This document shows, piece after piece, positions 33,417-40,531 of a stretch of DNA of 64,000 bases. Origin of the DNA: Gemmataceae bacterium. Its GTDB lineage: Bacteria > Planctomycetota > Planctomycetia > Gemmatales > Gemmataceae. The notes under the pieces are model-generated. The model had not been told where the DNA came from. It searched no databases and saw only the letters and a program-made list of their open reading frames with translations. How positions within the stretch are numbered: position 1 is the first letter of the stretch; each line of letters opens with the position of its first letter. Position numbers and translations under genes: made by a program. The DNA lies in assembly GCA_019636445.1 (NCBI GenBank), contig JAHBXO010000003.1, positions 229,213 through 293,212 of the forward strand, in the 5' to 3' direction.

Positions 33417-34370
33417 ATGATCCTCGAAATCCAGCACGAAACGCGTCTCCAATATTCCACACCCATCACGGAGTGGCTGGCGGAGTTCCGCGTCGAACCG
33501 ATGAGCGACGACGGGCAGAGCTGCCAGTCGTTCCATTTGAGCGTCAGCCAACCGGTCACGGTGTCCAAATATCGGGACGGGTTCGGCAATCAGGTCCACC
33601 ATTTCAATCTTCTCGCGCCGAATCTGGAAGTCGTGGCGTTGGCGGCGAGCGTCGTGCAGACGCACCCGCGGCGGAACCTGAACCTGCACAGCGACCTGCT
33701 CTGGCCGCTCGACCCCGCCAACCTGCCGCTGGCGGCGATCGACTGTCTCGCGATGGGCGGCCCCGTTCGGTACGTCCCCAAGCTGCAACCCCTGCTCGAC
33801 CTGCTCCAACCCCGCACCGGCATGCGGATCGTGGACGCGGCCATGCAGACGTCGCGGTACATCAAGAACATGTTCACGTACGCCACCGCCGTCACGAACG
33901 CCAGTTCGCCGATCGACGACGTGCTCGAAATGGGCAAGGGGGTCTGCCAGGATTTCGCACACCTCATGATCGCGATCCTGCGCTCGTTCGGCATTCCGGC
34001 GCGGTACGTCAGCGGCTACCTGCACCGGCCCGGCAAGGAGAGCCAGAGCCACGCCTGGGTGGAAGTCTGGCTCGGCGATGCGGGATGGTTTGGAATCGAT
34101 CCGACCAATGACGTGGCCATCGACGAGCACTTCGTGAAGGTGGCGGTCGGCCGCAACTACACCGACGTTCCGCCGAACAAGGGGATCTACCGCGGCATCG
34201 GCGAAGAAAAGATCTTCGCCCGCGTCGAGTCGCGGGAACTGGACCGCCTGCCGACACTCTCGTGGCGGGACCAGCTACCGCCGCTGCACGTGCCCCTCAC
34301 GATGGTGCTCGCGAACATCCGCAAGGAGGTTACCAGCGAAGAGGAGGAGGAACAGCAGCAACAGCAATAG
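33417..34370 (+). CDS. Transglutaminase-like cysteine protease family protein
   Basis: A 317-residue protein without signal peptide. N-terminal beta domain (LEIQHETRLQYSTPITEW, typical of the alpha-E partner), then the transglutaminase core: GKGVCQDFAHLMIAILRSFGIPARYVSGYL with the catalytic Cys, SHAWVEVW with His, and GIDPTNDVAIDEHFVKVAVGRNYTDVPP with Asp. The tail is glutamate- and glutamine-rich (EEEEEQQQQQ). Probably a peptidase or amidase acting with the alpha-E protein. ATG at 33417 chosen on the conserved N-terminus; no good Shine-Dalgarno. Confidence 0.9.
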   Translation: MILEIQHETRLQYSTPITEWLAEFRVEPMSDDGQSCQSFHLSVSQPVTVSKYRDGFGNQVHHFNLLAPNLEVVALAASVVQTHPRRNLNLHSDLLWPLDPANLPLAAIDCLAMGGPVRYVPKLQPLLDLLQPRTGMRIVDAAMQTSRYIKNMFTYATAVTNASSPIDDVLEMGKGVCQDFAHLMIAILRSFGIPARYVSGYLHRPGKESQSHAWVEVWLGDAGWFGIDPTNDVAIDEHFVKVAVGRNYTDVPPNKGIYRGIGEEKIFARVESRELDRLPTLSWRDQLPPLHVPLTMVLANIRKEVTSEEEEEQQQQQ

Positions 34371-34435
34371 CGACTGTTCGCGACCCGTCCGGGCGGTACA
34401 ACCTACCCCGTACCCTCCCCTGACAGGACGCGTCC

Positions 34436-36439
34436 ATGAAACGGCTCTCCCTCGCCTTACTCCTCGCTTGCACGGCGCCCGCCGCCGCCGCTCCGCCCGC
34501 GCCGATGGTGAGCGGGCTGAAAAACCCCGAATCGGTCGTGCAGGTCGGCGAAAAAATCTACATCACCGAGATCGGCGAGTTCGGCAAGGACGGCGACGGG
34601 GTCGTCTCCGTCGTCGAGAACGGCAAGGCTGTACCCTTCGCCACCGGCCTCGACGACCCCAAGGGGATCGTCGCCCACAACAAGCTGCTCTACGTGACGG
34701 ATAAGACCCGCGTCTGGCGCATCGACGGCAAAGGCAAGGCCACAGTCCACGTCGCCGCCGAGGCGTTCCCGAAGCCGCCGCTCTTCCTCAACGACATCGC
34801 CATCGACGGCCGCAGCGGCGCGATCTACGTCAGCGATTCCGGCGACCTGAAAGGTAGCGGCGGCGCCGTCTACGCCATTCCGCCGAAGGGTGGCAAGCCC
34901 CGGCTGGTCGTCGATGCCGCGAAGCTTCCCGGCCTCAACACGCCCAACGGCCTCACGCTCGATGGCGAATACTTCCTCCTCCTTGCCGACTTCGGCACCG
35001 GCGTCCTCTACCGCGTCAACATCGCCGACGGCTCGCACGTCAAACTTGCCGACGGCTTCGGCGGTGCCGACGGCCTCACCTGGGACTACCACGGCAAACT
35101 CTTCATCAGCGACTACAAGTCCGGCAAGGTCTTCGGCATCCCGAAGCCGGGCGAAAAACCGATGCTCCTCGCCGAAGGCTTCCAGGCCGCCGCCGACACC
35201 TGCCTCACGACCGACGGCAAAGGCATCCTCGTCCCCGACATGAAGGCCGGCACGCTCACCTACATTCCGGCGACGATGCCCGGCTGGGAAGTCGATGAAT
35301 CGCCGCTGCCCGTCAAGACGGAAGTCGCGTTCCCGAACCTGAAATGGACTGGCTGGAGCAACGTGAACGACGCCGGGCAGAACACGCCCCTGCGGCCGAT
35401 CGTGCTGACCCACGCCAACGACGGCAGCGGCCGCAATTTCGTCGCCACCGAACAGGGCGTCATCCACTCCTTCGCAAACGACGCGAAGGAGACAAACGTC
35501 TTCCTCGACATCCAGGATCGCGTTGTCTACACCGACAAGCAGAACGAAGAGGGTTTCCTCGGCCTCGCGTTCCACCCGAAGTACAAGTCGAACGGCGAGT
35601 TCTTCGTCTTCTACACGCTCAAGGGCGCGAAGCTCACGAACGTCGTCTCGCGGTTTCGCGTCAGCAAGGACGACCCGAATAAAGCCGACCCGAAGTCCGA
35701 GGAAGTGCTCATCAAGTTCACCAAGCCGTTCTGGAACCACGACGGCGGCACGCTCGCCTTCGGACCCGACGGCTACCTGTACATCACGCACGGCGACGGC
35801 GGCGACGCCAACGACCCGTTGGAGAACGGCCAGAACACGAACACCCTGCTCGGGAAGATTCTGCGCATCGACGTCGACCGAAAAGACGACGGCAGGAATT
35901 ACGCCATCCCGAAGGGTAATCCCCTCGTCGGCCAACCGAACACCAAGCCGGAAATCTGGGCCTACGGATTCCGTAACGTCTGGCGCTTCGCCTTCGACCG
36001 CAAGACCGGCGATCTGTGGGCCGGCGACGTGGGTCAAAACCTCTTCGAGGAAATCAACATCGTCTCGCGCGGCGGCAACTACGGCTGGAAGCTCCGCGAG
36101 GCGTGGCACCCGTTCAGCACGAAGGGCGTGGACATCAACGACAAAATGATCGACCCGGTGTGGGAATACCACCACGACATCGGCAAGTCGATCACCGGCG
36201 GCGGCGTCTACCGCGGCAAGAACGTGCCGGAACTCGATGGGCACTACCTCTATGGCGACTACGTGTCCAACAAGCTCTGGGCGTTGAAGTACGACGCCGC
36301 CAAGAAGCGGGTCGTCGCCAACCGGCCGATCAAGGACCCCGGCATTCCGATGCTCTCGTTCGGCGAGGCGGAGGATGGCGAAATGTACTTCCTCGTCGTC
36401 TCGCCGACGGGCCGCGGCATCCACCGGTTCGTGAAGTAA
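34436..36439 (+). CDS. Exported double beta-propeller: SMP-30/NHL-like plus glucose/sorbosone dehydrogenase
   Basis: A 667-residue protein with signal peptide (MKRLSLALLLACTAPAAAA). Residues about 25-285 form a first six-bladed propeller of SMP-30/NHL type (NDIAIDGRSGAIYVSDSGD, NTPNGLTLDGEYFLLLADFG). Residues 310-667 are a soluble PQQ glucose/L-sorbosone dehydrogenase-type propeller: NEEGFLGLAFHPKY, HDGGTLAFGPDGYLYITHGDGGD, GKILRIDVD, EIWAYGFRNVWRFAFD, LWAGDVGQNLFEEIN, GHYLYGDYVSNKLWAL. Probably a periplasmic PQQ sugar/aldose dehydrogenase with an added domain; cofactor use is inferred. It stands alone. Confidence 0.87.
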   Translation: MKRLSLALLLACTAPAAAAPPAPMVSGLKNPESVVQVGEKIYITEIGEFGKDGDGVVSVVENGKAVPFATGLDDPKGIVAHNKLLYVTDKTRVWRIDGKGKATVHVAAEAFPKPPLFLNDIAIDGRSGAIYVSDSGDLKGSGGAVYAIPPKGGKPRLVVDAAKLPGLNTPNGLTLDGEYFLLLADFGTGVLYRVNIADGSHVKLADGFGGADGLTWDYHGKLFISDYKSGKVFGIPKPGEKPMLLAEGFQAAADTCLTTDGKGILVPDMKAGTLTYIPATMPGWEVDESPLPVKTEVAFPNLKWTGWSNVNDAGQNTPLRPIVLTHANDGSGRNFVATEQGVIHSFANDAKETNVFLDIQDRVVYTDKQNEEGFLGLAFHPKYKSNGEFFVFYTLKGAKLTNVVSRFRVSKDDPNKADPKSEEVLIKFTKPFWNHDGGTLAFGPDGYLYITHGDGGDANDPLENGQNTNTLLGKILRIDVDRKDDGRNYAIPKGNPLVGQPNTKPEIWAYGFRNVWRFAFDRKTGDLWAGDVGQNLFEEINIVSRGGNYGWKLREAWHPFSTKGVDINDKMIDPVWEYHHDIGKSITGGGVYRGKNVPELDGHYLYGDYVSNKLWALKYDAAKKRVVANRPIKDPGIPMLSFGEAEDGEMYFLVVSPTGRGIHRFVK

Positions 36440-36445
36440 GACGGT

Positions 36446-36508
36446 AACGGTAAACGGTGTTGGGAGTCGATTCCGTTGCGGAATCGACTCCCAACACCGT
36501 TTACCGTT
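36446..36508. terminator. Perfect 30-bp stem-loop between convergent genes
   Basis: Both arms (AACGGTAAACGGTG... and its complement) match over 30 bases around a TTG loop, starting 7 bases after the dehydrogenase stop and ending 6 bases before the stop of the minus-strand lipoprotein gene. It most likely stops or protects both transcripts; a U-tract is absent in either direction. Confidence 0.65.
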
Positions 36509-36513
36509 CGCTC

Positions 36514-37095
36514 TCAGCGAAGCCTTCGCGAGTAATGGAATCCGATCGCGGGCGGGCCGTAGACGGGCGGCCCCCAGACGGGATAGACCGGCCGTTCGAT
36601 AATGACGGGAGCTTCGCGAACGACGACGGGCGCGGCAGGCCGGGCTCGCGTGTCCTGCATCGCCCGGATGACACGCGGGGCGACGCCCTGTTGTGTCAGG
36701 TACTCGATGTCGGTCGTCGAGAGCGTGTAGGACGATTGCGTATTGCGGATCTGGTTGACGATCACTTCCGGATCGGTGCCGCCTCTGGACAGATTGACCA
36801 CGTCGATGAGGCCCAGCGGCGGATTCTGGCTGGCAACGGCCTGGGCGTGCTCGGCCTGCTCCACGGTTCGATCGAGCTTGTCCTGCTTGTTCCCGGCGAG
36901 TGCGCCGAGCGTGGCGCCGCCAAGCGCGCCAACCGCCGCGCCCGTGCGCGGGTTGCCCGTCGCGGCTCCGATCGCCGTGCCCACGACCGTCCCCACGCCG
37001 CCCCCCACGAGGGCGCCCTTTTCCGTGTTGTTCATCGTCGAACAGCCAGTCGACGCGATCAGCGCGACGACCAGCGCGAACCCCTTGCGCGGCAT
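36514..37095 (-). CDS. Glycine-zipper lipoprotein
   Basis: A 193-residue protein. Signal peptide with lipobox ASTGC (Cys about residue 18), then a glycine-zipper segment: GALVGGGVGTVVGTAIGAATG and AAVGALGGATLGALAGN, typical of small outer-membrane lipoproteins. The C-terminal half has a helical stretch (IDVVNLSRGGTDPEVIVNQIRNTQSSYTLSTTDIEYL) and a proline-rich tail. Start at 37095 chosen for the signal peptide, with GGGGGGATG upstream. Function in the envelope unknown. Confidence 0.83.
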   Translation of the reverse strand: MPRKGFALVVALIASTGCSTMNNTEKGALVGGGVGTVVGTAIGAATGNPRTGAAVGALGGATLGALAGNKQDKLDRTVEQAEHAQAVASQNPPLGLIDVVNLSRGGTDPEVIVNQIRNTQSSYTLSTTDIEYLTQQGVAPRVIRAMQDTRARPAAPVVVREAPVIIERPVYPVWGPPVYGPPAIGFHYSRRLR

Positions 37096-37152
37096 GGCAG
37101 CATCCCCCCCAGATTCCACGAGGCGGGACTATGCCATGCCGGGCGGCGCCTG

Positions 37153-38430
37153 TCAAAGGTTTTTTGGGCTTGGCGACGAAGCCGATGGCAAAAGTACGCC
37201 TTCGATCCGGTCGCAAGTCTCGGGGACCGGATCGTTCAACATTTTCGCCCGCAGCGCCTCGCACCGGCCCGGCATCCCTTCGTCGGCCAGCAAGCTTCTC
37301 AACGTCGCTTCCGCACGCTCAGGCGTGAACTTCGCCGCGCGCACCCAGCGCGCCACGCCCAGATTCTCCAGTCGCTCCGCGTTGTCGGGCTGGTCGAACG
37401 CGAGCGGCATGACGAACTGCCGGACGCCGGCGGCCAGGCACTGCGCCGTTGTGCCGATGCCGCCGTGGTGAATCACCGCCGCGGCGCGCGGGAAGACGAG
37501 GCTGAATGGTGCGTAGTCGAACTGCGCACAGCCCGGCGGCAGATTCGGTGGTATCTGTTCGCCCGACTTCGCCAGGATCAAGCAGCGCCGGTTCGATCGA
37601 CGGCACGCCTCGGCGGCGGCCTCGAAGTACCGGCGCCCCTGTCGCATGGCACTCCCGAAACTCACCACCACCGGCGGCTCGCCCTCGTTCAGGAACCGCT
37701 CGACCGCCGGCGGTAGTTCCTTCGATTCTGCCTGATCGTAGCGCACGAATCCGGTCTGGACCATGTGCGTCGGCCAGTCCGGCGCGGTCGCGAACCATTT
37801 CGGAAACAGTCCGAGAATCAAGTCCGGCGATTGCCGCCACGCACCCCAGACGCGGCGGATCGGCGGCAAGCCGACCTCTTTCCGGAGCTCATTCACCGGC
37901 CCCGCGAGGTAGCCGTCGAGCACATATTTCTCGCCGTACCAGTACATCGCGCGGAGCATCCACTTCGGGAAATACTTCAGGTGCGGCCCGGAGGGATAAC
38001 GCGGCGGCGAAGCCACGCTATGGATCGCGATCGGCTGCAGGTGGATCGTAACGAGCGGCACACCGAGTTTCTCGCGGGCGACGCGCGGCGCGAGGCCGAG
38101 CGAACCCGATAGCACGACCGTGCGTCCCGGTTCGTAGCGGCTTTCGATGGCGCGGTACGTCTGCGGGAGGAACCGGCGCATCAGTTCCTGGTTGAAGACG
38201 GCGCGGAGCGATTTGGACGGATGCCAGAGCAGTGGATCGTGCGTCATACGATGGAAGTCGTCGGCCGTGCCGACCTCCGCGAACGAAAACGCGTACCGTT
38301 CGGCGAGCGGGCGATAGACTTCGTTCGCGATGAGCGTGATGGCGTGACCGCGAGCCTTTAGCGCGAGGCCAAGGCCGACGAACGGGTGGACGTCGCCGTG
38401 GCTGCCGACGGGCGCGAGCAGAATGTTCAT
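37153..38430 (-). CDS. UGT/MGT-type glycosyltransferase (GT1, GT-B fold)
   Basis: A 425-residue cytoplasmic glycosyltransferase. N-terminal acceptor domain MNILLAPVGSHGDVHPFVGLGLALKARGH, then the nucleotide-sugar domain with PPVVVSFGSAM and HHGGIGTTAQCLAAGVRQFVMPLAFDQPDNAERL, the signature of the sterol-glucosyl/macrolide-glycosyl group. Acceptor is probably a lipid, sterol or natural product. The ATG at 38430 is preferred over the preceding TTG codon. Divergent from the GNAT gene, 24 bases apart. Confidence 0.9.
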   Translation of the reverse strand: MNILLAPVGSHGDVHPFVGLGLALKARGHAITLIANEVYRPLAERYAFSFAEVGTADDFHRMTHDPLLWHPSKSLRAVFNQELMRRFLPQTYRAIESRYEPGRTVVLSGSLGLAPRVAREKLGVPLVTIHLQPIAIHSVASPPRYPSGPHLKYFPKWMLRAMYWYGEKYVLDGYLAGPVNELRKEVGLPPIRRVWGAWRQSPDLILGLFPKWFATAPDWPTHMVQTGFVRYDQAESKELPPAVERFLNEGEPPVVVSFGSAMRQGRRYFEAAAEACRRSNRRCLILAKSGEQIPPNLPPGCAQFDYAPFSLVFPRAAAVIHHGGIGTTAQCLAAGVRQFVMPLAFDQPDNAERLENLGVARWVRAAKFTPERAEATLRSLLADEGMPGRCEALRAKMLNDPVPETCDRIEGVLLPSASSPSPKNL

Positions 38431-38454
38431 CAAGATAACTTAGGAGGAGTCGAG

Positions 38455-38949
38455 ATGCTTGAAATCCGACGCGAACGGGACGGTGACGCCGACGGAATTC
38501 GCGCCGTACTGCGGACCGCGTTCGGCGGCAACGACGAGGCGAATCTCGTTGACGCACTGCGGGCGTCGGGGAACCTGAGCGTTTCGCTCGTCGCGGTCGA
38601 CGCTGACCGCATCGTCGGCCATATCGCCTTCAGCCCGGTGACAATCGACGGCGTGCCGGGCGGTCTTGGCCTGGCACCTCTCGCGGTCCATCCGAATCGA
38701 CAGCGTTCCGGCATCGGCAGCGCTCTGGTCCGACGCGGACTCGAAGCCCTTCACGATGCGGATTACGTCGTCGTACTCGGCCACCCGGAGTACTACGCGA
38801 AGTTCGGTTTTCGGCGGGCGAGCGATCTCGGGATCGGCAATGAATACGGCGCGGACGAGGCGTTCCAGTTGCTCGAACTCCGCATCGGAAGTCTTCCTGC
38901 GAACAGCGGCATGGCCCGCTATGGACCGGAGTTCGGCGCCTGGAGTTGA
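38455..38949 (+). CDS. GNAT family N-acetyltransferase
   Basis: A 164-residue acetyl-CoA-dependent acetyltransferase: LEIRRERDGDADGIRAVLRTAFG, the acetyl-CoA binding LGLAPLAVHPNRQRSGIGSALVRRGLEAL (R/Q-x-x-G-x-G/A), and VVLGHPEYYAKFGFRRAS, as in the YhbS-like subgroup. AGGAGG 8 bases before the ATG. Its 3' end overlaps the end of the opposite-strand hydrolase gene by 31 bases. Substrate unknown. Confidence 0.9.
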   Translation: MLEIRRERDGDADGIRAVLRTAFGGNDEANLVDALRASGNLSVSLVAVDADRIVGHIAFSPVTIDGVPGGLGLAPLAVHPNRQRSGIGSALVRRGLEALHDADYVVVLGHPEYYAKFGFRRASDLGIGNEYGADEAFQLLELRIGSLPANSGMARYGPEFGAWS

Positions 38950-39701
38950 ACGGCGCTAACGAGCCAATCGACAACGGCGGCGTTGAACGCATCCGGCGTT
39001 TCGAGGTTCGGCAGGTGCCCGGAGTCTTTCAATTCGACGAATCGAGCACCTGGTATCGCGGCCGCCATCGCCCGCGCGCCGGCCGGCGGCGTGATGGCGT
39101 CGTGCTCGCCGACGATCACGAGCGTCGGCACGCGGATGGCGCCGAGCGCCGGCCGCGAATCGGGCCGATCCCGCATCATCCGCTGCGCCGAAATGATCCC
39201 CGCCGCGGTTTGCGCCGCGCCGAGCCTCCGGACCGCCTCGACGACGTCGAGACGATTCGTCCGCGTCGCTTCGCACAACGCTTTCGGAATCATTCCGTCA
39301 ATGACGGCCGACGCTGAAAGCGTGCTTGCCGCGTCGATCATCTTCTGGCGATTCGCCTTTCCGGCTTCGTCGTCCGGCTCGGCCTTCGTATCGATGAGAA
39401 TCAGTCCCTTCAGCCGATGCGCGTGCCGCCGCGCGAAGGCGAGCGCGACGTACCCGCCCATCGAGCAACCGCCGAGGATGCACGAGTCGATCCGGAGTCC
39501 GTTCAGGGTCTCCGCGACGGCGTCGGCCATCGTGTCGACCGTCGAATCGGCGACGGGTGACTGTCCGAAGCCGGGCAGGTCCGGGACGACCAATCGGACG
39601 TTCGTTATTGCCGCTTGCGGTTCCCACATTCGCCGATCGAACGGGAACGCGTGGAGTAGCACGAGTGGCGTGCCCGTTCCGGAATCCGAGTGCGCGAGCA
39701 T
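38919..39701 (-). CDS. Alpha/beta-fold hydrolase
   Basis: A 260-residue cytoplasmic hydrolase related to 3-oxoadipate enol-lactonases and esterases. Oxyanion region VLLHAFPFDRRMW, nucleophile elbow GGCSMGGYVALAF (Ser in G-C-S-M-G), acid in VIVGEHDAITPP and His in KDSGHLPNLETP. It lies 7 bases after the TSUP gene on the same strand, so the two are probably co-transcribed. The substrate cannot be deduced. Confidence 0.88.
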   Translation of the reverse strand: MLAHSDSGTGTPLVLLHAFPFDRRMWEPQAAITNVRLVVPDLPGFGQSPVADSTVDTMADAVAETLNGLRIDSCILGGCSMGGYVALAFARRHAHRLKGLILIDTKAEPDDEAGKANRQKMIDAASTLSASAVIDGMIPKALCEATRTNRLDVVEAVRRLGAAQTAAGIISAQRMMRDRPDSRPALGAIRVPTLVIVGEHDAITPPAGARAMAAAIPGARFVELKDSGHLPNLETPDAFNAAVVDWLVSAVQLQAPNSGP

Positions 39702-39708
39702 GGCAGCC

Positions 39709-40473
39709 TCAGGGTTTCGCGAAGTAGTAGATCGCCAGGCCGAAGCCGATGGCGATCACGATCCAACGGACATATCGGGCGGGCAACCGGCGCGCCACCC
39801 GCGCGCCGAGGTAGCCGCCGAGGATCGCGGCGACGACCATCGCGGCGGCGTACTGCCAGCGGACGAGCCCCTCCGCGATGAAGATCACGACGGAGACGAG
39901 GTTGATGGCGGAGGCGAGCAGCGTCTTGACGGCGTTCATGTGGTGGATGTCGCCGACGTGCATGAATCCGAGGGCGGTGAGCATGAGGATGCCGATGCCG
40001 GCACCGAAGTAGCCACCGTAGACGGCGACGAGGAACTGGAACGCCATGATGCCGGCGGTGACGGTCGAGGCGACGGGCCGCGCCGGGTCCTGTTTCTTCA
40101 GCAGCTTGCCGATGACCGGTTGGATCATGAAGAGGATGGCGGCGGTGAGGATGAGCCAGGGGACGAGGGCTTTGAACGCATCCGGATAGCCGACGAGAAG
40201 CAGCGAGCCGACGACGCCGCCGACGAGGCTGACGGGAAGCAAGAGGATCGCGAACCGGCGGACGGCGCGGAGTTCCTTGCGGTAGCCCCAGGTGCCGGCG
40301 AGGGAGCCGGGCAGGAGCGCGACGGTGCTGGTGGCGTTGGCGAAGGTGGCCGGCACACCGATTCCCATGAGCGCCGGAAACGTCAGCAGCGTGCCTCCGC
40401 CGGCGACGGCGTTGATGGCCCCCGCCGCGAACGCGGACAAGGCGAGCAGGGCATACTGGCCGATTTCGGACAT
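39709..40473 (-). CDS. TSUP family transporter (TauE/SafE-type anion exporter)
   Basis: A 254-residue integral membrane protein with about eight helices. The first half carries the TSUP signature: FAAGAINAVAGGGTLLTFPALMGIGVPATFANATSTVALLPGSLAGTWGYRKEL; the second half repeats it in weaker form (VYGGYFGAGIGILMLTALGFMHV...NAVKTLLASAINLVSVVIF). Family members move sulfite, sulfoacetate or other organosulfur anions. Probably first gene of a two-gene unit with the hydrolase. Confidence 0.9.
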   Translation of the reverse strand: MSEIGQYALLALSAFAAGAINAVAGGGTLLTFPALMGIGVPATFANATSTVALLPGSLAGTWGYRKELRAVRRFAILLLPVSLVGGVVGSLLLVGYPDAFKALVPWLILTAAILFMIQPVIGKLLKKQDPARPVASTVTAGIMAFQFLVAVYGGYFGAGIGILMLTALGFMHVGDIHHMNAVKTLLASAINLVSVVIFIAEGLVRWQYAAAMVVAAILGGYLGARVARRLPARYVRWIVIAIGFGLAIYYFAKP

Positions 40474-40531
40474 GGTGGTGCCTGGGGAAAGAAGACTCGC
40501 ACTGTTCTACGGATCGGGTTACGCTTATGGC

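Noticed and set aside
37153..37264. Open frame of 935 residues on the minus strand running from the glycosyltransferase end through the sorbosone dehydrogenase region
   Set aside because: It crosses two genes in antisense or out-of-frame register and the hairpin between them; no start signal or domain.
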